This document shows, one piece after another, positions 23,701 through 29,427 of a stretch of DNA of 29,904 bases; positions within the stretch are counted from its first letter, which is position 1, and every line of letters starts with the position of its first letter. The notes beneath the pieces are model-generated. The model was not told where the DNA came from. It made no database searches and saw only the letters and a program-made list of their open reading frames with translations. Location of the stretch: positions 1 through 29,904 of IMG/VR virus record IMGVR_UViG_3300025892_001625; one strand, given 5' to 3'. Origin of the DNA: a virus. A program made the translations under genes and the position numbers.

Positions 23701-25087
23701 CTCACTGCTTAGCTCATCATTCGGTCCTAAGTCAGCGGCCAAGATTCAGCCGCCTGCCGATCAGGATATCCGAATTGTTGATTTCGGTGATGTTAAAGCT
23801 ATGATTTATCCTGAAGTGGCTACTAATGGTGGTGGTGAGCATGGGTTGAGTCGGAGAGTTAGATTGTTTGTTGGCGGTGAAGATAGAGAGAAATTGAAAG
23901 ACGCCAGTGAGGTGCAAGCAACTATTGAAAAAGTTTTCAGTAACGTTTCTGTAGACGCCTCACCCCCAACAGAAACTCAAATACGTGATTCGTTGGCACG
24001 AGACTTCCTAACTAAAGGAACTAGTTTGCAGTTAGGGGTGGGTGACGTAGATTTCCATAACGGGTACGGGACGGATTTCAGTACCCCTGATACAATGGAG
24101 AAAAGTTTAAAGGCTTTAGGGTCATACGGTGTTAAGCCAGAAGACATCACATATTCTTTGGCTGGAGGAAAACCCCACCCTGTTTTGAAGCCTGAGGTAG
24201 CAAAGCGTGTAGCTCTTGAATTGGGGGAGATGCGTGTTCAAGAGAAGGGTGGCAAAAACACTAAACACTCAGATGGTTCTCCTAGAGTACCACACTTTTA
24301 TTCAGATCAAAAACTTAGCCTCCTTGGCACGGAGGGGCGTCAGAAGTTTATTGACCGCCTGTATAATGATGGGTCTCATACAGGTTCGTTGGATAGGGCA
24401 GAGAAGTCACAATCCAGTGATGCGTGGAACGGGCGAAAAGGCCAGTCAGGGGAAACTGATTCGGCGCACATGTCGGGTGAAGGAATGTACATTCGTTCAA
24501 GTGATGATGCTACGTCCGGTATCTCGGGCGGTGTGATTCTTTTCAGTGACGATGTGATAAGCAAGTTAGATGCACAGTGGGCCTTCGATGATGTCTGGGG
24601 CAACCCTCATAACACAGATCAGGTAGCTAAATGGAATGTGGGCGGCGGGCCGTGGGGGTCCTACATTGATGGGTTGCAGACTGACGGTAGTGGAAATGAA
24701 ATTTATATTCCACATCAAGTGCCGTGGACTGATTCTGTGGTAGACCTTGGTAAAGTGCCGGGGGATCGTTTAGGGAAGTTAGAAGTAATGGTTGCAGATC
24801 AGAATATTGATATTAGTGTTCTTAACAGTAAGCACATTGTTGTTCAGACCGATCCATCTTCCTCCGATGTGCGTTTTGTGGTTTGGGATCAGCCTGAGGG
24901 CGGAGGTCCCCTTAAAATGACATTTGGTCCTCCCATTAAGCGATCAGCACTTCCTTCTGCCAAGATTCAAGGTAAGCTAGACAAGTACAAGACTGCTGAT
25001 CCAAATGCTCCAGTCCTATTTGGGTCTGGAGTTAAAAAACCCGCCCCGTTGCCCTTGCTGGACATTGACGAAGATGATATGATGTAG
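17756..25087 (+). CDS. Giant multi-domain head-region protein (Nudix + HipA/PI4K-like kinase + possible ART)
   Basis: A protein of about 2443 aa. N-terminus: a Cys/Trp/His-containing domain (FRRCVVIL...ICAWLHHEITGKW), then a basic GKGKGK/Arg-rich tract (three GGCAAA repeats at 18038-18055) likely to bind DNA. Two CPPG-x14-C modules follow (Cys265/Cys283 and Cys611/Cys629), a long charged region with a duplicated segment (about 998-1062 and 1076-1150), a Nudix domain (about 1260-1390, complete Nudix box 1293-1315 with REL-x-EE-x-GL), a HipA/PI4-kinase-like core (Lys1562/1563, Asp1661-x-His1663-x2-Asn1666, Asp1683 in FDAG), and a C-terminal part with GEGMYI (2241) and NEIYIP (Glu2315) suggesting an ADP-ribosyltransferase-like fold (weak). 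ATG 17756 is preferred to TTG 17744. Likely virion-packaged (inference). Confidence 0.9.
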   Translation: MLTEIERAEVGAFTLKVGPEVGPNADALTSLTRGRGPRRGNLEDLLKYWRPIMKKPGGFRRCVVILMDKPQFGGKPQRICAWLHHEITGKWPNEGKGKGKGSRKRRGRSVRRVSSAARRGKSGELSSHNQVIEVSPLRIAIRESRDFGGVLVQPIAGRQGAVDMKAAMFSTYASKVPVNGAVNEKRVGIFGANSRTGQAAQAAGSIILPGDISDIRSPIRSQIYETLTPGGGRGRPGLPSARRLVGGLGRRGSRSTGGVRNKFRCPPGFQKGGTFTNAQFSTCGAQILGIPGKGVGSPSSGAQRALAALARDAALVREIGDLRSNRNPYDIIRAAQIPVAPKKGSPTRRQTSINNVLSRADEADFSLRAVRRDGVILEPVVSLQALGKLDEFDDLADGTLIDRYTSGQIGKDIVPAFSTGLRDVYVDIPESGSVKISRVGGELTPTEVDSLRRSFPTSMRRAANLPDPSAGIRDYADRSDGRFSVDFGELKNNKFEVVGNRNKLIRVETAGGKTLSVPQWVYDTFLSRSAPRRAKNAPVYEMISEGKAVNPFFLSTKTITALTHRTANYHDLIEVRAAIFAEGRDNIQFKKRRAGGRARAMFNPGLNRYQCPPGTRYGGRITDQFGRNCGYSLPRTVVNSLVDLGIRIEDGMERRRKRRQERGSRRERLGSAVKEKYDNSLNKLADVMDKMASVLDKTEDKRPGRIGPSIQDRRNAAELTDEDRNLLGGAPLADALDNLKNVVNGQDFKNPDLPEIQKAYKAVEKAAGLEAGRLTDNPPKTDNDRKMGKRILDSIAGILDRIANFVDPDTSRRGRSDNRRPAASAASAPKAPKKFDSPRKPKNVDNFAQQSIGGRRKKVDVPELKDLSDDDRTKLDASIQSEFNELSSFWANRLNKDINDFSEKDIRKYLKANKKDKDARVERRRYNDWLELNEVKRAQDEGSFNGDYEDFVGRLAPNRRDSIVSSLKPPQDPPADANVPDGVNMETPAADLPATPKDYGPDGFKKERGKMKNLEFINSLSDEELESYKQAHIEYKKQREADGETAYGMKNRIKQMEQIQAIRSKQRGESKSPPTSKDLSVDGFTKERNAALLNDGVDDIFVNPDELFIKTLTDEELDGYIESFNKDLNDPKKPPMSPSKKKTRAKLLGERSRRDNNEDSKTAVDSAELEMGDPDPDGFHPIDKVDDAVNNPDLNDTTNLPDDIINSSADGLTGFKPKAEAHVYRESVYDDSPFDAEQIGNVDPKRLFDDPDFDLDDPNTRVGVLVVDSASGHVMIRHSKENFGGFGWTFSKGGIDGGETAHAAAMRELFEETGLTADDVGVVGSLKGSYGVEGGSKNYFFVAQVADGWDKFNLADNDETDDLIFAKPGDVASFIDKDTTNVNGKQRDLKIADALDDWVTSGGSSSDEIYQTSIASKMAADDIGGGLPGEFAKAGGKAPVASDTAPEPTYKPSWVPNADAKKKSKQTDLPLKADALQTDENYAEKRTAAAELLAENGVDALNDPEFKITDFDLTDDLFDAISNGEVSRFDEIPTGDMGINGQVGFPTKMFRDSANGNVYVLKKPARNDKEHLSESSAAIVAQDLGLPVPSVTFAGNDFLVSGDDVAPNGQKITKFGDTTNRPMIIEHVGNVLDMNEGVGNKYNHKQMGAMLAQQYLISEPDNHYANRLTMVGKNDDTSIFAFDAGKAFMPHEEKFGEQFFGSRFGDSIKNLPSDDRKAVIAEAQKALTNYDVAASQKRIRDQVEAGKLTDDEAGRLLEISDFVAQRHGSWETSMSKDFGDDMVSGDALQKLVSPVSMFEPPESSKKYGKTAKPDSPPNDPASYADGVGPLAANMSLSSENVSTIQASTAQGVLKAISSPSNIKQKDDSFDSSLPIVSEFSLDGPALQGQKASFTPGHFVNEGGTGVGEAKFVKNAEFSFNLSPEAHEQLVAQIDSGVAPSYKISGSEQNVFHFSGSRVPTLKVDSTLQGQTLQTNNFSSNGYSLLSSSFGPKSAAKIQPPADQDIRIVDFGDVKAMIYPEVATNGGGEHGLSRRVRLFVGGEDREKLKDASEVQATIEKVFSNVSVDASPPTETQIRDSLARDFLTKGTSLQLGVGDVDFHNGYGTDFSTPDTMEKSLKALGSYGVKPEDITYSLAGGKPHPVLKPEVAKRVALELGEMRVQEKGGKNTKHSDGSPRVPHFYSDQKLSLLGTEGRQKFIDRLYNDGSHTGSLDRAEKSQSSDAWNGRKGQSGETDSAHMSGEGMYIRSSDDATSGISGGVILFSDDVISKLDAQWAFDDVWGNPHNTDQVAKWNVGGGPWGSYIDGLQTDGSGNEIYIPHQVPWTDSVVDLGKVPGDRLGKLEVMVADQNIDISVLNSKHIVVQTDPSSSDVRFVVWDQPEGGGPLKMTFGPPIKRSALPSAKIQGKLDKYKTADPNAPVLFGSGVKKPAPLPLLDIDEDDMM

Positions 25088-25091
25088 ACCT
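25055..25091 (+). promoter_or_regulatory. Predicted leaderless promoter for 25092 gene
   Basis: -35 TTGCTG (25055-25060), 17-bp spacer, -10 TATGAT (25078-25083), eight bases, then ATG 25092. The predicted +1 is within about two bases of the ATG. No Shine-Dalgarno is seen. It lies inside the last codons of the giant gene. Confidence 0.6.
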
Positions 25092-25556
25092 ATGAGCTTT
25101 TATAAGAAATTACCCACATGGGTCCAAGACCCATCAAATCAAGACACAGATTATATCCAGTTCTTGTCGTTTGCTAAGGCACGTTTATTCTTCGGAGGCA
25201 AGCAACTTGAGCCGTTTGGAGATAGGGTTTTGCCAGATTGGGTAAAATACAGACTGGTTGTTCCCGGTGACGAGATGTCTCGGATTATTAACGGCTTTGT
25301 AATAGATGAAATCCCATTCACCGATTACTATCGAATTACGACTGACACAAACGAGGAGTACGACGTAAAGTTTTTGTATGACTTTGATGCGTCTACTCCA
25401 GAGATACAGGGTGATGATTTGATCTGTGTTCCAGTTACTGATGAGCGACGGCTAAAGAATTATGGGAGTGGTCCCTTCGACAAGATGGTTGTTTCGCCGT
25501 TGTCCACGACAGAGTTGAAAGACGTTCGTGCAGCTTACGGAATGAAAGAGGATTAA
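25092..25556 (+). CDS. Hypothetical head-region protein
   Basis: A 154-aa protein I do not recognise. It is mixed alpha/beta with many aromatic residues (MSFYKKLPTWVQDP start; several Tyr/Phe/Trp) and no signal peptide or membrane segment. It begins four bases after the giant gene, has its own predicted leaderless promoter and lacks a Shine-Dalgarno. The next gene follows after one base. Position among capsid genes makes a minor structural or assembly role possible. Confidence 0.75.
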   Translation: MSFYKKLPTWVQDPSNQDTDYIQFLSFAKARLFFGGKQLEPFGDRVLPDWVKYRLVVPGDEMSRIINGFVIDEIPFTDYYRITTDTNEEYDVKFLYDFDASTPEIQGDDLICVPVTDERRLKNYGSGPFDKMVVSPLSTTELKDVRAAYGMKED

Positions 25557-25557
25557 A

Positions 25558-25896
25558 ATGATCTTTGCATTTGACCTACCTATTACGCCCGTTCGGGCGA
25601 TGGCTCTCCGACAAGTACGTCCTGCGGACAAGCAGTCTGTGAGTTATAGCCCGTTAGCGGCTGAACGTGTTTGGGCGTGGGACCCAAAGAAAGAAGTACT
25701 GAAGGTATTTCTAAAGCCTGACTCGTTTGCTTCTCGTGATCATAAAAACTTTAAAGCCGACTATGGGAAACGGCCTGCTGCGGAGCAGTGGGAAATTGTT
25801 GCTCGTGGCGACATGAAACCAAAATACATTCGCAAGTTTGTTGATGATCCTTCGCTTTTCAACGAGTTAGGGTGGGTTAAGTTGACAGACAAGTAG
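25558..25896 (+). CDS. Hypothetical protein
   Basis: A 112-aa protein with no recognised family. It has a short hydrophobic start (MIFAFDLPITPV) too weak for a secure signal peptide, then a charged region with ERVWAWDPKKEVLKVF (possible beta strands) and a helical end. ATG 25558 follows GAGG near the end of the preceding gene, from which it is separated by one base, so the two form a pair. A consensus -35 for the next promoter lies inside its last codons. Confidence 0.75.
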   Translation: MIFAFDLPITPVRAMALRQVRPADKQSVSYSPLAAERVWAWDPKKEVLKVFLKPDSFASRDHKNFKADYGKRPAAEQWEIVARGDMKPKYIRKFVDDPSLFNELGWVKLTDK

Positions 25897-25911
25897 GAGT
25901 TGTGTTACACT
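25882..25911 (+). promoter_or_regulatory. Predicted leadered promoter for 25940 gene
   Basis: Consensus -35 TTGACA (25882-25887), 18-bp spacer, -10 TACACT (25906-25911). A +1 near 25918 leaves a leader of about 22 bases containing AAAGGAG before ATG 25940. This contrasts with the leaderless sites. Confidence 0.65.
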
Positions 25912-25939
25912 TGTACGATTCACACGAAAGGAGAAAACT

Positions 25940-26290
25940 ATGTGGATGTACACAAAGCACGGCGCTTACTCGGTGGTTGAACATTATTCTGGCGAGGAAA
26001 TGATGGTAAGAACACGTCATCGCCAGTATCTTGAGGATTTGATGGAGGCGGCAGAGGTTTCACACGAAATCGTTGTCACCCCAGACCGAGACTATGAATT
26101 CCGAATTGTGGTAAGCAAGGCGGAGTGGGATGTTATCGGAAAGTATTTGCTTACTTCGATCACATATCCAGACTTTAAGACACATCTGAACCGGTCAGGA
26201 TTTTTTGATGATTCGGTAGAGGAGAGTTACGCAATCTATACAGGCGCATATAATAGTTATGTGAAGAATTCTAATTCTATTTATGCCTAA
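25940..26290 (+). CDS. Conserved small actinobacterial-type protein
   Basis: A 116-aa protein. The pattern W-x-Y/M-T-K-x-G-x-YSVV near the start, MVRTRHRQYLEDL (residues about 22-34), TPDRDYEFRIVVSKAEW and a later YPDFK resembles a family of roughly 100-aa proteins that I associate with Actinobacteria, where no function is known to me. It is therefore useful as a host hint rather than a functional one. It has a strong AAAGGAG Shine-Dalgarno and its own consensus-like promoter. It may be a host-derived accessory gene (moron) within the head region. Confidence 0.75.
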   Translation: MWMYTKHGAYSVVEHYSGEEMMVRTRHRQYLEDLMEAAEVSHEIVVTPDRDYEFRIVVSKAEWDVIGKYLLTSITYPDFKTHLNRSGFFDDSVEESYAIYTGAYNSYVKNSNSIYA

Positions 26291-26306
26291 CGACATGGAG
26301 TAGAAA

Positions 26307-27818
26307 ATGGCAAAGGACCCCTTGGCTGGTCAAACAGTACCAACAAAAGAAATGGCAGAAGAACTGTCACGTATTTTAGGCTGTTCTGGGTCGCACCGTG
26401 TTGGTGATGACACTTGGGGTCCTTGCCAATCTCCACGTGATTTGATGAAACTCATTGAGTTGGGTAACCCTGCTTTCCGTGACTGGAAAAAGAACCAGAC
26501 AGGGAAGAAGGTCGTCGTGGACATTATGCGTATGAAGGCGGCTAAGACTAAGGGTGTTTTTAAGAATCGCCGGGAGGCCGAAGAGACTGCGGCTCGTTTG
26601 GGGTGTGTCGGTGCTCATCAGGTCCGTCAGGGCGTTTGGGCACCTTGCGCTACACCGGAGGAGCACAATGCGGCACACGGTAATGCTGGCTCTGGTCGTT
26701 CTCGGGTGTTGCGGGCACAGCGGCCTGCACGACGTGTTGTTGTGAATCAGCGTGCGTGGGAGAAACTTCGGGAGCGAGGCCCGTTAGGGATTGAGACTTT
26801 GCCGGGTGGCGGTTTGGTTTCAGGTAAGGCTGGCGTGAGTGATTCGTTTAAGCCTACTGGTGGGATGGTTTCAGAAGCGAAGAAGGGGCTTAAGTGGCGG
26901 CGTGAGAATGGCCGTGGCGGTACTATGGTCGGCGTGGCTCGTGCTAGAGACATTGCTAACGGTAAGAACTTGCCGTATGGTACTGTTAAGCGTGTTAAGG
27001 CATACTTTGATCGTCACCAGAGTGATTCTAAAGCTGAGGGTTATCGGCCCGGAGAGAAGGGTTTCCCTTCTAATGGTCGAATTGCTTGGGCGCTTTGGGG
27101 CGGTGACGCTGGCTATACGTGGGCTAAAGACATTGTTGAGCGTGTTGAGGGCAGCAAGAAGTCGTTTGATAGTATTGATGAGAAGCGGTTTTATACCACC
27201 GCTCGTCGTGCCGAGTATGCCAAGCGGGGTATAGCCCTGCCGGATGGGTCGTATCCGATTCGGGATGTTGGCGATTTGCGAAATGCTATTCAGGCGTATG
27301 GTCTTGGTAAAGACAGGGCGGCGGCAAAGGAGCATATCATGAAGCGTGCCCGTTCTTTGGGGCGTACTGATTTGATTCCGGCCAATTGGAAGACTAGAGA
27401 GAAAGCGGCTAGGCGTTATGGGCCTAACGATCCTAAGACGCCTGCTAAGCGTTCGGAGCGAGTCCGTGGTTCACGTCGAAATAAGCCGGGGTCGGCTTCG
27501 GGGTCTAGGGGCGGTATTAAACTTTCGGCGGCGGTTGAAGCGTCTTTGAAGAATAAAGTCAAAGAGCATAACGAGAAGATGGAAAAGCGAAATAAAGATG
27601 GGCGTCGTGTTACTCTAGGTATGTTAAAGGCTGTATGGCGGCGAGGCGCTGGAGCTTTCTCGTCTAGCCACCGACCGGGCATGGGTCGCCAACAGTGGGC
27701 AATGGGACGTGTCAATGCGTTCTTGCGTTTAGTGTCTAGCGGTAAACCGTCTAATCCCAAGTACACGACAGACAACGATCTGCTCCCTAAGAAGCACCCA
27801 CGCAGTACTCGTAAGTAG
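26307..27818 (+). CDS. Modular basic virion-region protein (patchwork of short phage modules)
   Basis: A 503-aa basic protein built from short modules. Residues 25-40 and 99-114 hold two GCxGxH...PC modules (Cys26/His30/Cys40 and Cys100/His104/Cys114). Residues about 185-270 have the EA..GL.WRRE.GRGGT.VGVARARD...GFPS.GRIAWALWGGD pattern seen in other phage head-associated proteins. Residues 295-361 repeat the DGSYPI...DLRNAI...AKEHIMKRARSLG module also found in the acidic 15743 protein. Residues about 405-500 have the RGAGAFSSSHRPGM...RVNAFL pattern. No catalytic motif is evident. Shine-Dalgarno GGAG precedes ATG 26307. It lies just upstream of the capsid gene, so it is probably a head component or packaged protein (inference). 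Confidence 0.85.
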   Translation: MAKDPLAGQTVPTKEMAEELSRILGCSGSHRVGDDTWGPCQSPRDLMKLIELGNPAFRDWKKNQTGKKVVVDIMRMKAAKTKGVFKNRREAEETAARLGCVGAHQVRQGVWAPCATPEEHNAAHGNAGSGRSRVLRAQRPARRVVVNQRAWEKLRERGPLGIETLPGGGLVSGKAGVSDSFKPTGGMVSEAKKGLKWRRENGRGGTMVGVARARDIANGKNLPYGTVKRVKAYFDRHQSDSKAEGYRPGEKGFPSNGRIAWALWGGDAGYTWAKDIVERVEGSKKSFDSIDEKRFYTTARRAEYAKRGIALPDGSYPIRDVGDLRNAIQAYGLGKDRAAAKEHIMKRARSLGRTDLIPANWKTREKAARRYGPNDPKTPAKRSERVRGSRRNKPGSASGSRGGIKLSAAVEASLKNKVKEHNEKMEKRNKDGRRVTLGMLKAVWRRGAGAFSSSHRPGMGRQQWAMGRVNAFLRLVSSGKPSNPKYTTDNDLLPKKHPRSTRK

Positions 27819-27898
27819 ATTAGTTGATCTAACTGAGTGATATACACTACACTATATTTCAGTACTGCATAAACAGATTATTACAAAAGTTCCCGTGA

Positions 27899-27927
27899 TT
27901 GTCTTTACGTTGGTGCTAGCATAATAA
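27899..27927 (+). promoter_or_regulatory. Predicted promoter for the major capsid gene
   Basis: -35 TTGTCT (27899-27904), 17-bp spacer, -10 TAATAA (27922-27927). The predicted +1 near 27934 gives a leader of about 80 bases to the capsid ATG 28014. It lies in the 195-base gap 27819-28013, where no gene is seen. Confidence 0.5.
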
Positions 27928-28001
27928 ATGACTGGTTCCGCCCCCCATTATTTTTGATGTTGGGTCGCCTGTCATTAAACAGTATGTAAAACTCAAACCT
28001 T

Positions 28002-28007
28002 AAGGAG
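28002..28007 (+). promoter_or_regulatory. Strong Shine-Dalgarno of the capsid gene
   Basis: AAGGAG six bases before ATG 28014, the same core as at the protease gene; fits a highly expressed gene. Confidence 0.8.
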
Positions 28008-28013
28008 ACTAAC

Positions 28014-29303
28014 ATGAGTTTTGATGAAAGTCGGCTCAACGAACTGAAGAGCGCCCTGGACTCAAAGATGTCAGAGCAGCAACAGATCGCTGATTCGATC
28101 CAAATGGAGGGTGAAACCCTCATTGCGGACGACGAGAAGAAGGCCGCTTTTCAAGGAAACATGACCCAGATTCGTGAGATCAAGGGTCTTATTGATGACA
28201 TGACTACCCTGCGTGACGTGTCAGCATGGTCATCGGAGGCTGAGTACAAGTCAGTCGCCGCTGAAGTTGCTGCCGGGTTTGAGGCAGAAGTTGCTCACAA
28301 CCGTGGTTCGGTTGGCGAGCAGTTCCTCGGCTCAGATCAGTTCAAGTCACTTGAAGGTGGACGTAACGGTGTGAACATGTCTGCGCCTTTCGAGGCTAAG
28401 TCACTCCACACCAAGGACCTCTACTCAGGACTGCCAACAGGCACCCCTTCAGCCTTCGGTGCTGTTGAGCGTGATGGCATTGTTCCGATTGCACAGCGTC
28501 GTAGCCGTGTTCGTGACCTTTTCCCGGCACGCACGACCAACGCCGCCGTCATTGAGTACTTCCGTCAGACCGGCTTCACTAACGCCGCTTCAGTTGTTCC
28601 TGAGTACTCCTCAGGCAACTTCGGTGCGAAGCCGCAGTCTTCAATGACTTTCGTGGGTGAGCAGGCTCCTGTTCGCACGATTGCTCACTGGGAAGCCGCT
28701 CACCGGAACGTTCTCGCTGACGAGCCGCAGTTGCGTTCGATCATCGACAACGAACTCCTGTACGGTCTTCGTCTGACCGAGGACAACCAGATTCTCTCAG
28801 GTGCTGGCACCGGGGAAGACCTCACTGGTATCCTCAACACGTCGGGCATCCAGACCTATTCATGGTCAGCAGGCGCAACCGCTCCTGTTGCCGACACCAA
28901 GGCTGACGCTCTTCGTCGTGCGGCTACGCTTGCGTACCTCGCCTACTACGAGCCGACCGGCATCATCGTCCACCCTGGTGACTGGGAAGACATCGAACTC
29001 ACCAAGAACTCACAGGGCACGTATCTTCTTGCCATGTCAGTTGCTGGTGGTGCAGAGTCACGTGTCTGGCGGATTCCCGTCATTGACACGCCTGCTATCG
29101 CTGAGGGTACTGCTCTCGTCGGTGCGTTCGGTACTGGTGCTCAGTTGTACGACCGTGAGGCAGCTTCAATCCGTATTTCGGAACAGCACTCAGACTTCTT
29201 CGTCCGCAACGCCATCGTGGTGCTTGCTGAAGAGCGTCTTGCCCTCGCCGTGAAACGGCCAGAAAGTTTTGTCAAGGTTACGTTCGACGCAGCCCCTAGC
29301 TGA
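28014..29303 (+). CDS. Major capsid protein (HK97 fold)
   Basis: A 429-aa HK97-type major capsid protein. Residues about 1-120 are charged and helical (delta/scaffold domain), normally removed by the prohead protease. The mature part begins around residues 125-135 and carries the family features: VPIAQRRSRVRDLFPA, the E-loop/P-domain region with FVGEQAPVRTIAHWEAAHRN, the long helix DEPQLRSIIDNELLYGL, the GAGTGEDLTGIL loop, IIVHPGDWEDIE and a C-terminal EERLALAVKRPESFVKV. Codon use differs from neighbours, with many C-ending Phe, Tyr, Asn and Thr codons, as expected of a very highly expressed gene. It has AAGGAG upstream and an intrinsic terminator downstream. Confidence 0.95.
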   Translation: MSFDESRLNELKSALDSKMSEQQQIADSIQMEGETLIADDEKKAAFQGNMTQIREIKGLIDDMTTLRDVSAWSSEAEYKSVAAEVAAGFEAEVAHNRGSVGEQFLGSDQFKSLEGGRNGVNMSAPFEAKSLHTKDLYSGLPTGTPSAFGAVERDGIVPIAQRRSRVRDLFPARTTNAAVIEYFRQTGFTNAASVVPEYSSGNFGAKPQSSMTFVGEQAPVRTIAHWEAAHRNVLADEPQLRSIIDNELLYGLRLTEDNQILSGAGTGEDLTGILNTSGIQTYSWSAGATAPVADTKADALRRAATLAYLAYYEPTGIIVHPGDWEDIELTKNSQGTYLLAMSVAGGAESRVWRIPVIDTPAIAEGTALVGAFGTGAQLYDREAASIRISEQHSDFFVRNAIVVLAEERLALAVKRPESFVKVTFDAAPS

Positions 29304-29339
29304 GCCGAGTAACTAACACAAATTAAGTTTAAGGGATTG

Positions 29340-29365
29340 CCCCGGCTCTTCGGAGTCGGGGTTTT
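29340..29365 (+). terminator. Intrinsic terminator after the major capsid gene
   Basis: CCCCGGCTC (29340-29348), loop TTCG (29349-29352), GAGTCGGGG (29353-29361): a 9-bp stem with one G-T wobble and a stable UUCG tetraloop, followed by TTTT. It begins 36 bases after the capsid stop and precedes the promoter of the next gene. Confidence 0.92.
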
Positions 29366-29392
29366 CTCTTGCCCCTTTTATAGCGTTTCTTC

Positions 29393-29427
29393 TTGCTTAG
29401 CATTGCAGTATACGCTATACTATGTGT
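29393..29427 (+). promoter_or_regulatory. Predicted leaderless promoter for the terminal HNH gene
   Basis: -35 TTGCTT (29393-29398), 17-bp spacer, -10 TATACT (29416-29421), six bases, then ATG 29428. The predicted +1 is the A of the ATG; no Shine-Dalgarno is present. Confidence 0.7.

Noticed and set aside
27820-27834. Hairpin TTAG...CTAA / AGTT...AACT after the 26307 gene as a terminator
   Set aside because: The stem is only four A/T-rich base pairs and no T tract follows.
27928-27957. A 9-codon mini-ORF (ATG to TGA) in the capsid leader, possibly a leader peptide
   Set aside because: The predicted +1 (about 27934) lies inside it and there is no Shine-Dalgarno, so it is probably not translated.
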